Source: Tupaia tana
Taxonomy: Eukaryota; Chordata; Mammalia; Scandentia; Tupaiidae
Assembly (NCBI GenBank): GCA_026018925.1
Contig: JAKSZU010000012.1
Coordinates: forward strand, 30,431,814-30,495,813
Reading direction: 5' to 3'
Length of the DNA: 64,000 nt
Made by a program: the position numbers and the translations under genes. This document shows positions 54,680-64,000 of this stretch, in pieces; the first letter of the stretch is position 1, and each line of letters opens with the position of its first letter. Below the pieces are notes generated by a model that did no database searches, was not told the DNA's origin, and was given only the letters and a program-made list of their open reading frames with translations.

Positions 54680-55210
54680 CTTCCTCTGTGCACAGTACCC
54701 GGGACAAGCCAGCTTTCCAAAACACAGCTCTGGGCATGTCCCTCCCTGCTTGACCCGTCCATGGCCCTCATGGCCCTCAGGACAAACCAAGCCTGGTCCC
54801 TGCCCTGTCTTCAGCCTTCCCTTGTCCCACTCCTCCCTTCCACTGGCCTCTGCAGAAGGACTGAACCTCATGAGCTTTCCAGAATTTGCCACGTTCAGCC
54901 TGTTCTCCAGGTCTTCACAGGCTGCCTGTCCCTTTCCCAGAGACATCGTCCCCCTGCTTTACCCAGACATCTCTGGTCATTCCTCAACGCTTGGCCTCAG
55001 ACACACGTGTGCCGTGACCACCCCGCAGCTGGGCCAAGCACCCCTCCGGGCTCCTATGCCTCAGTGCGTGCCTCTGTCTCAATTCCTGACCTGTCCTGGT
55101 CTAGTCTCCCTCCGTGATGGGCGCTTCCAGAGGGCATTAGTCACGAACATTTCATTTTGGCACCCACCATGCCTTGCACAGAGTAGACGCCAGAAAAAAA
55201 ATGAATGAGG
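54680..55210 (+). mobile_element. L2 3' region
   Basis: CATGGCCCTCAGGACAAACC, CAGCCTGTTCTCCAGGTCTT, then GCCTTGCACAGAGTAGACGC and AAAATGAATGA. Confidence 0.65.
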
Positions 55211-55639
55211 ATGGTGACTCTACATCCCCAACAAATTCTAAAATCGCTTAGGTATTTACAGAGCGCTGTGCGGAGTGTGGAGGAAATAAACTGGGGAGCA
55301 ACAGGCCCAGTGCCTGCGCTAGAAATATTCCTTGGCTAGTGGGGGAGAGAGGTGGAGAGAGAGCATAGGGCCAGGTGCTCAGTGTGGAACAGAGACCCAC
55401 ACTGGGCACTTGGGAGACCAGGGAGGCCCTTGGCCCTGTGTGGGGGAGAGGAGGCCAGAGAAGGCTCTTAAGGAGAGATGCCCCTACTCCCTTCTTTGGG
55501 CTGACTCTGGCTGTCCTCCTGCCTGTACAGAGCAGGCAGAGGAGTTGGGGAGTTGAGAGAAAACCAGAAGGGATTGTGTGTCCCATACAGTCTCTCACCC
55601 TCTGCTTTTCTTCACAGGTGACCTCCACCCTGTGGCTTG

Positions 55640-55870
55640 TGCCCATTCATGTGTTTGTATACTTTCTCCATGAGCGTAGTATTATTTTGCATGTTTTCAG
55701 ACTTTATGTGCATATATCATACAGTGTATATCCTTCTATACATTTCCTTTTCAGTTACATTATGCTGTATATGTGATTTTAGCCTTCTTGTTGTGAGCTG
55801 TCCTCATTCATTATTTTTCTCTGCTGTGTATTATTCCATTATATGAATACAATCACCCCTTGTTATTAGA
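55640..55870 (-). mobile_element. Old L1M remnant
   Basis: TCATACAGTGTATATCCTTC and CTGTGTATTATTCCATTATA resemble the reverse strand of L1M tails. Confidence 0.4.
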
Positions 55871-55937
55871 CTTGAGTGCACACTTGATAGCAAAATCATG
55901 AACAGTGAAGGCTCATATTTTAGAATTTTAACAAGGA

Positions 55938-56032
55938 GGCACCAACAGATAGATGGCATAATTTATGTCACTGGACTCACATGTAGTCAACCATGGTTTG
56001 AGTCCCAGACCTGGTGGCTTAAAACTCACTCC

Positions 56033-56068
<36 letters not shown>

Positions 56069-56220
56069 ATGCCCAAATTCCTAATAGGAGAATGGAGGAG
56101 AGGGGATTGCACAGGGCCATGCCCCCTGAGGGGTAATTTCTCACTTTTTATTTCTCTGTCTCTGGAAAGAGCACATGCACTATAGCAAAAATCCCTACAA
56201 AAAAAAAAAAAAAAAAAAAA
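55938..56220 (+). mobile_element. SINE-A with a GT microsatellite
   Basis: Head GGCACCAACAGATAGATGGC has a 4-base GATA duplication. (GT)n at 56038-56067. Perfect 16-bp duplication AGAATTTTAACAAGGA at 55922-55937 and 56221-56236. Confidence 0.95.
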
Positions 56221-56396
56221 AGAATTTTAACAAGGAAAAATATGTTCCCAACCCATCCAAAAACCCCAACTAACTTTTACCAAATATCATTACAATTCTT
56301 TAAAACTATTAATCACTAAGGATTTCTGCATAGTATAACGATGCATTGTCTGACATGATATCTAGTTTTTACTTATTTCAAAAATGCGTGTATATT

Positions 56397-56402
56397 TTAT
56401 AT

Positions 56403-56457
<55 letters not shown>
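56397..56457. repeat. (AT)n microsatellite
   Basis: About 60 bases of almost pure alternating AT. Confidence 0.95.
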
Positions 56458-56463
<6 letters not shown>

Positions 56464-56559
56464 TGTACACATTCATGATAACTGTGTGATTTTTCTGTCC
56501 AAGAATACAATACATAATTATTAAATCAGGGTAATTTCTCTTATCTGTCATCTCAACCA

Positions 56560-57235
56560 TTGTCACTTCTTTATGTTGAGGAAATTCACAATCCCCTTTT
56601 TAAGTTACTCCGAGATTACTGTAGAATGTTAAACTATACCCCTTTTCTGTATTTTATAGTGCTGTAGATTATCCCTCTTATCTCTGTAGTTTTTTCCCTA
56701 TTAATCCACATCCCTGTCTATCCATCCTCCCCCATTCTTCTCAACCTCTAGTAATCAATCTTTAACTTTCTATTTCTGTGAGGTCTTTTATTTTTCCCAC
56801 ATACGAGTGAAAACATTTGGCATTTCTCCTTCTGAGCCTGGCTTATTTCACTTACCATGAAGTCTTCCAGGCTCACCCATTTTAACCTCAAATGACAAGA
56901 CGTCATTCTTTTTAATGGTCGCACAGTACACCACTGGGCGCATTAACTACATTTTCCTTATCCGTGCATCTACCGATGGGCACTTCAGCTGATTCCAGCT
57001 CTCGGTGACTGTGAGTAGTGCTGTAATAAACACTGGGGTGCAATTATCTTTAGGACATATTGATTTCCTGTCCTTTGCATGTGCTTAGCAGTCGGGTTGC
57101 TGGATATGACAGTTCTATTTTTAGTTTTCATGGCGGCTCCATGCTGTTTTCTATAATGACTGTACTAACTGATAATTGTATCAATGCTGTAAAAGGAGTT
57201 CCCCAATACGAAATCTATTAGTTACACAAGGCTCT
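56560..57235 (-). mobile_element. L1M 3' end
   Basis: CCTGGCTTATTTCACTTACC, GATTCCAGCTCTCGGTGACT, GTAGTGCTGTAATAAACACT, GGGTTGCTGGATATGACAGT and TCTATTTTTAGTTTTCATGG are the classic reverse-strand L1 3' end. It ends where the SINE at 57240 begins. Confidence 0.8.
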
Positions 57236-57239
57236 TCCA

Positions 57240-57446
57240 TTTGTTTTAATTGCCAGAGGGCACATGTGCTCACCAGAGAGAGATATAAACAGACAGAGAG
57301 AGGGAAAAAGCACTGTTCCCCCGCAAAAGGTCATGGTCATGCCACAATCCCCTCCCCTTCATTTCTCCATTTCGTTAAAATTTTGAGCACACAGGCACAT
57401 GTGCCTGGAGTGTTTTCTTTTCTTTCTTTCTTTCTTTTTTTCTTTT

Positions 57447-57482
<36 letters not shown>

Positions 57483-57812
57483 GAGAGGTTTTAGCTATAG
57501 GGCGCATGCACTTGCCAGAAAGACAGAGAGAGAGAAACAAAAAGCAAGAAATCACCCCCCAGGGGGGATAGCCACGCCACAATCCCTTCTCCTCCATTCT
57601 CCTCTTGGGATCTTGGGCACGCACGCACATGCCCAGTGTGAGTTTAAACCACTGGGTCTGGGACTCGAACTGTGGTCAGCTACATGAGAATCCAGCGACA
57701 TAGCCATTACACCAACTGCTGGTCCCACTTGGAGTGTTTTCAAGCCACTGGGGCTGGGAGAATCTGGGTCCCAATGCACAATGCTTAACCGCTATGCTAT
57801 GGGGCTGGCCCT
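57240..57812 (-). mobile_element. Old SINE-A split by a young SINE-A
   Basis: The inner copy (57418-57729, minus, with a long T tract) is flanked by TGGAGTGTTTTC at 57406-57417 and 57730-57741, which belongs to the outer copy. The outer head reads ATGCTATGGGGCTGGCCC. Confidence 0.9.
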
Positions 57813-57819
57813 TGTTTAG

Positions 57820-57945
57820 TGTTTTGGATGAAGAGAACTTTGTTGTACCCAAGTTTCTCAATATTTTCCTTTATGATATTTTCTTTGTTATCATCATTGT
57901 TTTAAGAAATCATTCCCCACTCCTGACACGTGGATGGATAAGGAA
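57820..57945 (-). mobile_element. Possible L1 fragment
   Basis: TAAGAAATCATTCCCCACTC resembles reverse-strand L1 'aagaaatctttgcctaccc'. Weak. Confidence 0.25.
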
Positions 57946-57999
57946 TTTAATAAAAGTTTTTGGGAGAACAGCTGTGATGGGCTCCTCAAGGAGTAGCTG

Positions 58000-58300
58000 A
58001 CATCTGTCTGAGTGCCATAGCTCCCAGGCAAGGTCACAGAGCAGATAGTGTCATCAGAGATATGGACATGGAGGAATTATTGTAGGGAATGAGACACTGC
58101 GGTCTTCAAAGGGCCACGTCCAGGGAGCAGCAGGTCTGGGTGCAGGAAAAAGACTGGACTGGAGGTGGGGACTGAGGGTCTCCAGCATACAGGGGTAATG
58201 TAAGGGGAGGGGTGCGCTCCCTCAGGGAGAATATGCAGAGAGAAAGAAGAGGGTGGGACCAAGCCCTGGGGAAGATAGAAACAGAGCTGTCTGGGTAGGA
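58000..58300 (-). mobile_element. L2 fragment
   Basis: GGTCTCCAGCATACAGGGGT and GGACCAAGCCCTGGGGAAGA resemble reverse-strand L2. Confidence 0.4.
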
Positions 58301-58349
58301 GGCTGGGAAAAGTGAGAATCTGGTCACAGGGGCAGTGATTATTTTTATG

Positions 58350-58588
58350 TATTTAGTTTTCAATTGCCAGAGGGTGTGTGTGCTTGCCAGAGACAGACAG
58401 GGAAAGAAAGAAGGAGAAACCACACCCTCATGGGGCATAGTCAAACCTCCTCCATTTCTCCATCCTGTAGGATCTTGGGCATGCACACATGCTAGGCAAG
58501 CTTTTCAAGCCACCAGGCCTGGGATTTGAACTGCAGTTGGTCAGGTGGGATCCAACTTCCTTAACCACTAGGCTACATGGGCTTCCCC
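58350..58588 (-). mobile_element. SINE-A, old
   Basis: TTTTCAATTGCCAGAGGGTG to AGGCTACATGGGCTTCCCC. Confidence 0.75.
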
Positions 58589-58769
58589 AAGGGGTAATGA
58601 TTGCAAGTATCCATAGAGTCGTGTGCATTACTTCATAGGCCTGGACATCACTGGATTCTTGGCAGGGTCAGCTTGCAGGTGCTCCGGTGCAGACTAGATT
58701 AATGGGCAGAGGACTGCAGAGTGAAGCAAAGACCTCTCCCATCTCGGGTCTCTGTGCTGTTTCTCTGGC

Positions 58770-59090
58770 TAGGACCCTCTTCCCCTTCCCTTCACTTGCC
58801 TGGGTCCAGCTTTTACTTCTGGTTTCAGCTTCAATGTCACTTCCTCTGGGAAGTCTTCCCAGATCGCCCAGTGTAAATGAGATGCCCTCTTCTCCATTAT
58901 CATCTCTCACCCAGTTCTTCACTTTTCCTTCTTACCACTTAACACTATGTGTCATTGCGCATTAATTTAGTCACTATTTGTTTAACTTCTGTGTTCTCTA
59001 CTAGATTCTAAACTCCACGAGGCCAGTGCTGTCTGGATTGTCTTGTTTTCAGATACTCAAAACCTGGCATATGGTAGGAACTCCATAGCT
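58770..59090 (+). mobile_element. L2 3' end
   Basis: CAATGTCACTTCCTCTGGGA, GATTCTAAACTCCACGAGGC, AACCTGGCATATGGTAGGAA. Confidence 0.75.
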
Positions 59091-59479
59091 GGGAGAAAAG
59101 GCGGCAATGGGAGCTGAGAAGAGAAGGTGGCTTGACTCTGGGGACTGCAGGCAGGGGGAGTTTCAGAGGTGATGAACTTACAAGTCCCTACCCACCATTT
59201 AGATTTTAGGAGATGAATGGGAAGAGGAGAGGGGAGAAGAGTGACAAAGATGTTTGCGCTGTGAAGCACCAACGTGAGCCGGCCCTGCCCTGTGCACCAC
59301 CCTGACACTCACGGTCCCTAGCATCGCCGCTGTTCTCACCTCCATCTTTAATGTGATGTCCCACTAGGAGGGGGACAGGGAGCCTCAGTTTCTGTAATCT
59401 GTAAAGTAGACCAGTAGCACCAAGCTTCTGGGATTGCTATGAGGATCAGGGAGAAGTGCATGCCCACACTCAGGGGCAC

Positions 59480-59685
59480 TCGGGCTCAAGTCGGACCGCC
59501 TGGCTTCAGATCTCAGGTCCGCCCTTAGCAGTTGTGTGACCTTGGGCAAAACACTTGTCTCTCCGTGCCTGGTCTCCCCACCTGTATAACGGAGGTGATA
59601 ATACCCAAGGAACTGCAATGAGGATTAAATGAGGTAATGCACAGTGCTTACTACTTCTTCAGCACATAGTAGGTGCTCCTCCGTC
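59480..59685 (+). mobile_element. MIR, long copy
   Basis: GTTGTGTGACCTTGGGCAAA, TGAGGATTAAATGAGGTAAT, AGCACATAGTAGGTGCTC. Confidence 0.85.
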
Positions 59686-59763
59686 CCCCACCATCCGAGA
59701 ATTATAGAAATCAGAGCTGGAAAGATGGGAGAAATCACTAAGCAATGCCTCCCCCACCCCTGC

Positions 59764-59799
<36 letters not shown>
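59764..59799. repeat. (CA)n microsatellite
   Basis: About 17 CA units, 0.15 kb before the P2RY6-type CpG island. Confidence 0.9.
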
Positions 59800-59800
<1 letters not shown>

Positions 59801-59919
59801 CAACACAGAAGGAAACTGGCCAGGGGAGGGTGGGAGCCCTGAGAGTCTGGACTGTAGCCCAGCCGCCTGGTTCCCAACCCTGGAGTCATCCTCTAAAGCC
59901 TGCGGACTCTTTCTTCCAG

Positions 59920-60270
59920 CCTCCGCCACCTCTCCACCGTCCCGGGGGCGGGCGACCCAGCCCAGCGCCGGCTGGGCGGGACTCCAGCTCGGGGTGCTGA
60001 GGGCGCGCGGTCACCGCCCCTCCCTGCCACTTTCTCTCCCGGCGCAAAGAGCCAGGCACACGGGGCTGAAGCTGCCACCGCCGCCTACCCGAGTCCCTGG
60101 ATTGGAGGTTCGCCTCCCAGCGCCCGGGCAATCGACGCCCCGCCGCCGGCTGGTGCTGCTCAGAGAAGGTGAGGACGGGCGCGGGCGGGACCAACGGACA
60201 GGCGTGCCAGGCGCTCGCTCGGGGAACTGGGGACAGGCGCGCCCACTGCAGCTCGTCGCGGTCTGGGTTG
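59920..60270 (+). promoter_or_regulatory. P2RY6: CpG island, probable P2RY6 promoter
   Basis: A compact GC- and CpG-rich block with GC boxes (GGGGGCGGG at about 59945, GGGCGGGAC at about 59975). In human, P2RY6 is the next gene after P2RY2 on the same strand, a few tens of kb downstream; this island is 25 kb past the P2RY2 coding exon. Identity is inferred from position, because no P2RY6 coding sequence is in the window. Confidence 0.5.
60040..60168 (+). other. P2RY6: Candidate P2RY6 first exon with splice donor
   Basis: CAGAGAAG|GTGAGGAC gives a strong 5' splice site after 60168 on the + strand, in the 3' half of the CpG island. The exon start is not determinable from sequence alone. The exon would be untranslated, as the known 5' exons of P2RY6 are. 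Confidence 0.35.
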
Positions 60271-60696
60271 ATCAGGAGGTACTAACGTGTGAAGTGGTGT
60301 AGACGGCATGTAAGTGAGTCCCCTGAGCAATGGGGTTTTGTGTGGAGAGTAGGCGATGTGAGCACAGTGGGCCGCGAATGCCCCAGGATCGTGGTGCGTG
60401 TCTGCCTACAAGAAGTGTGTGTGGTCCCTACCCACAGCCGAGTGGGGGGCCGTGCCAGGGCTTCCACATGTGTGCGCTGTGGCGGGAGCCAAGGCATGAC
60501 GGTGTACTGTGTGCTCAGCGCTGTGAGCTTTCTGTAATAAGAAGGCAGGGAGCCCCGGGTGGCCCTTAGGACAGACAGAGGGGCAGGAGGTTTCCACCCA
60601 GCACCCGGGGCTTGGGAGAGTGAAGGCTCACCCGGATCTGGGTGGAGGAAGTACAACAGGTCCCACGCTGGCTCTTGTATTCTCCCCTCTCTTTCT

Positions 60697-60698
<2 letters not shown>

Positions 60699-60730
<32 letters not shown>
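60699..60730. repeat. (CA)n microsatellite
   Basis: About 15 CA units, 0.5 kb after the P2RY6-type CpG island. Confidence 0.9.
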
Positions 60731-60733
<3 letters not shown>

Positions 60734-61404
60734 ACACACGAGAAATGCCTCTGAAGTTTCTTTCTTCATTTTCTCCATGAGTGAGAGAAGGAGAGCCCCT
60801 AACAGGGCCTTGGTGCTTCTGTCCCCCACCCGCCCCCTCGCCTGCAGCCAGCCCAGGATCACCTGAGAGTGTGTACCCCGAGCTACGCAGGGAGGTCTCT
60901 GGATTTGAACTGGGAGCGTTCCCACAGAGACTGCCTCACACAGCGTTGTGTTTTACTGCTGTTCACGGACTGGTCCTTTTTCTTTTTTAATCTTCCAAAT
61001 TCCTGTGGATTTGCATTCCTTTCTAATATGTCGGCATTTGTTTTCATGCGAAAATACTGTTCTGATGAAGGACCACCAGTGCCTTGACTCGGGCTTGGCG
61101 ACGCGCTTGGTTCATCTTTGGCAGAAATCCTCCAGTACCTTGGGGCAGGAATCCCCTGCTGTCCCTGAGGGAGATGCGAGGTCTTGTTCTCCCTGGGAGC
61201 ACGGCCGTGTGGTAGGACTGCCGTGCGCACCGGCTGTGGGCCTCGTGTCTGTCGTTTCTAGTGCAGGGCAGGGAATGGGGCTTCAGAGGATGCCTGGCCG
61301 TCCATGGGGCCCTCACCGCCTCATCACTGGGCAGGAGGCTGCAGGACCCCAGGTGGCCATAGAGAAGGCCATTCTCATAGCAGATCACTGCCAACGACCC
61401 TCTA

Positions 61405-61612
61405 GGTGGTTGTGTCATCAGGTTGGGTTTAAATCCAGCTCTGGCGCTTTACCTGCAGGACTGTGGTCCGAGCCTCTCTGAACCTCAGTGTCCTCCTTTG
61501 TGAAACGGAGATGTTCCTACTATTACGTTTGCCTCATCGGCTGGCTTGGTGAAGACTGATCACGTTCTTGAATATAAAGTGCTTGGCACAGTGTCTGGCA
61601 CATGGAAACTCT
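61405..61612 (+). mobile_element. MIR, long copy
   Basis: GGGTTTAAATCCAGCTCTGG, CTCTCTGAACCTCAGTGTCC, AAAGTGCTTGGCACAGTGTC, TGGCACATGGAAAC. Confidence 0.85.
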
Positions 61613-62989
61613 TAACTGCTGGGGACAAAACCATGATGATCATGATGGAGCGGCCCCCTGCCGACCCCCTACCAGGGTCCTCACAGAGCCCATGATCCTA
61701 GTGAGTGAGAATTCAAGAACCCCTACCTGAGTATGTCTTGGGCATCCATTACCACCCTCACACTGTGTTCCCGTTGACTTCTCAGTGACCACCTGATTCC
61801 TGGGAAGATGTGGTCTGAGACGGGCAGGTGCCAGTCTCAGTCCAGCCTGGGGGAACGTGGGAGAAAGGAGAGGATGAGGGGAAGAGTGGGGCCAGCCTGG
61901 GCCGGGATGGAGGTCATTCTGTCCTGACCAGACTTGGAGGAATAGAAAACTGCTGGCCTGTGCATGTGGTGGGGTGTGGGAGTGTGTGGGGACTGGCCGA
62001 GGCAGGGCCTGGACTGCCCTCTGCCGGAAGAGGACGGTCAGGAAGAGCAAGGTGGGGAGTTGTGGTCCCTGTGCTTGGACAGACCGTGCGAGCTGGCAGA
62101 GGGTTGAGCTGCAGGTGGAAGTGCACCAGGAGACCCCCAGGCCAGACTTTGTTTCTGAGCTAAAACATTTGCATTGGCAGAACGAGAGCCCTTGTTCCTG
62201 GTGACCTCATCGGGTCAGTTTAGAGAAGGTGCCCGGAGGCCTTGGAGGACAAGGGGACATAAAAGGCAGTGTCGGGAGCTATGGAAACATATTCAGGGAG
62301 GGCACCTAAATATATCCCCCGTGGTGGCGGGGTGCTATGATGGGCCAGCAGGAGGCTTGGGTAAAGCCAGAGGCACATTACTGTCCCCACTCCCCCACTG
62401 TCTCCAAGCAGGAAGTGCTTCTGCTCTGGAGGCCTGAGAGCTGCCCCACAGGGTCTGGAGGATGGAGCTCTGCTGGGCAGGGGGAGCCTGGCCCTGCCTC
62501 ACTGAGGGGGAGGCCAGCTGTCTTCTCCGTAGTCGACGACAAGAGTGTGATGTCGGTGTCACTTCAGGCCCCAGTTCCCTTTAATTCCACACCCCTAGCT
62601 TTAAGAGTCTATAATTATTCAACCATTCTAGAAGTCTGTAATCCAAACTCCAACTCTCTCCACTCCAGCCGTAAACACACCCTGATTCCAGCTCGCATGG
62701 TCAAGGATCCTGACCCGGCTTGGCAGCCTGTCACTTCCAAGCTTGTAACCTGCCAGGGGAGATGGACGGAGGCCCCTGCAGTAGGGTCTTCCGAGTGCCC
62801 CCAGGAGAGGCCCCTCCCTACATGGCAGCCTGGTGAGAGGGAAGGTCTCTGGTGAGATAGCCACTGCCCCCAGGATGGACGAGAGAAGCTGGACCCTCAT
62901 CAGTGGAGGCGCTCAGAGCAGCTGGAGGGTGGCCTTGGGGACAGAAATGTTTGGCTCCGCAGTTTGACTGAGCACCTGCCACACTAGAG

Positions 62990-63172
62990 CACACAGAAAT
63001 GTTTGACTCCCTGGGGGGATGGACACACTATAGTTTTTTCTCCTCTGTTCTCTTTTGCGGATTTTGGGCTCACACACATGCCTGGTGTGATTTTTCAAGC
63101 CACAGGGTCTGAGACCCAAACCACAGTCGGCCATGTGGTATTCAGCCTTAACCTCTGCCACCTGCTGGCCCG
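62990..63172 (-). mobile_element. SINE-A, 3'-truncated
   Basis: Begins at about CTCCCTGGGGGGATGGACAC and runs to CTGCCACCTGCTGGCCCG. The AG tract and tail are missing. Confidence 0.75.
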
Positions 63173-63324
63173 AGTTGTAAATTCTAAAGCAATCCGTGAG
63201 TACGCCTGTGTTTCCTGGATTCTTCGAGGAAGCTCACTGGCTCTGTGGATTTCCCACCCTTCTCCATGGCCTGTGGAGCCACTCTGACTCGGGACCAGGC
63301 ATGGAGACACCGCTGTTGAGTGGG

Positions 63325-63510
63325 GCAGTATATTGGTTCAAGGCATTGTGTTCAAATCCTACCTCTGTGACCTTGGGCAAGTGGTTAAGCAACCACTCAG
63401 TGAGGGCCTCGTGTCCCCATCTGTAATATGGAGATAACAAGGACACGTCCCTTACACGCATGTGAGAATTAAATATATTATCAGTGTAAGTGTCAAGAAG
63501 AGATCCCAAC
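63325..63510 (+). mobile_element. MIR, long copy
   Basis: GTTCAAATCCTACCTCTGTG, ACCTTGGGCAAGTGGTTAAG, CATCTGTAATATGGAGATAA. Confidence 0.85.
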
Positions 63511-63631
63511 CCATGGTAATACTGTGTGTTTGTCAGCGCAGTTAGCCTGAAGGGCCTTAGCCATCTTCGAGGACCGGTAGGAGAAGAGGCTGGCTCTGTG
63601 TGGAATGCTCTAGGTCAGAGCTTCTCTGTGC

Positions 63632-63784
63632 AACCCCTTCTCCTCTGTTCTCTTCCCGGGATCTTGGGCATGCACACACATGCACATGCAACCGACTTGA
63701 GCTTGAAGCCACCGGGTCCAGGACTTGAACTGCAGTCAGCCATGTGGGAGTCAGCGACATAACCACTATGCCATCTGCTGGCCC
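63632..63784 (-). mobile_element. SINE-A, 3'-truncated
   Basis: Begins at CCCCTTCTCCTCTGTTCTCT and runs to ATGCCATCTGCTGGCCCC. Confidence 0.8.
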
Positions 63785-63908
63785 CTGACCCCCATCTTGA
63801 AGCTCTAGGTAGACAGGACTCTGAGCTGAGCTGAGGACAAGAACCATGATTCTCTGTTCCCCAGTGGGTCACCAACAGTCTGAAGAGCTCAATTAATATG
63901 GACCAAAA

Positions 63909-64000
63909 GGGGACCAGCAGATGGTATAATGGTTACGGCACTGGACTCCCACACAGGGGACTATAATTCGAGTCCCAGACCTGGTGGCTTGAAACTCACG
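63909..64000 (+). mobile_element. SINE-A, cut by the window end
   Basis: GGGGACCAGCAGATGGTATA head and B-box-like ATTCGAGTCCC; the rest lies outside. Confidence 0.85.

Larger units (their letters stand above)
60270..62989. other. Probable P2RY6 first-intron start
   Basis: Unique sequence apart from the microsatellite and MIR listed. No coding exon recognised. Confidence 0.35.

Noticed and set aside
1-64000. A non-mammalian system such as a prophage, defence island or gene cluster
   Set aside because: The composition, splice signals, repeat families and the single GPCR gene are all those of an ordinary mammalian chromosome; no such system is visible.

Overview
The window is nuclear DNA of a placental mammal. 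Most of it is interspersed repeats typical of mammals: L1 and L2 LINEs, MIR, MaLR LTRs, a MER20-type hAT element and a very abundant tRNA-derived SINE. One intact gene is present, orthologous to human P2RY2. The dominant SINE is not one I can match to Alu, B1/B2, bovine, carnivore, vespertilionid, horse or rabbit families, so I cannot name the species.

Layout. 1-19 kb is intergenic: a MaLR LTR, two overlapping old L1 remnants (about 7.0-12.4 kb), dense SINEs, and a 1.24-kb SINE-in-SINE stack at 14.0-15.25 kb. A strong CpG island at 19.4-20.15 kb is the likely P2RY2 promoter and first (untranslated) exon. 20-35 kb would be the 5' intron(s), with MIR/L2 fossils, a few SINEs and a small cluster of AAAGGTCA motifs. 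The single coding exon of P2RY2 (377 aa) lies at 35117-36250 on +. 36.3-59.9 kb is the spacer to the next gene, with a diverged local duplication, a MaLR LTR, a consensus-like CTCF motif, a hAT element, an 80-bp palindromic mariner MITE and a minus-strand L1 tail. A second CpG island at 59.9-60.27 kb, followed by a good splice donor, fits the first exon of P2RY6, the next gene on the same strand in human; its coding exon would lie beyond the window.

Genes. P2RY2 and P2RY6 are neighbouring G-protein-coupled receptors for extracellular nucleotides (ATP/UTP and UDP respectively). The receptor encoded here keeps the nucleotide-binding residues, but the Arg-Gly-Asp integrin motif of human P2Y2 reads His-Gly-Asp.

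Repeats. The main SINE ('SINE-A', a name used only here) has an older set, a young set with clean target-site duplications, and an internally deleted short form. A second, rarer tRNA-like family ('SINE-B') has four copies. Older SINE-A heads contain a sequence close to the CTCF core motif, which the young set has lost. Repeat boundaries are read by eye and are approximate to about 5-20 bases unless a target-site duplication is given.
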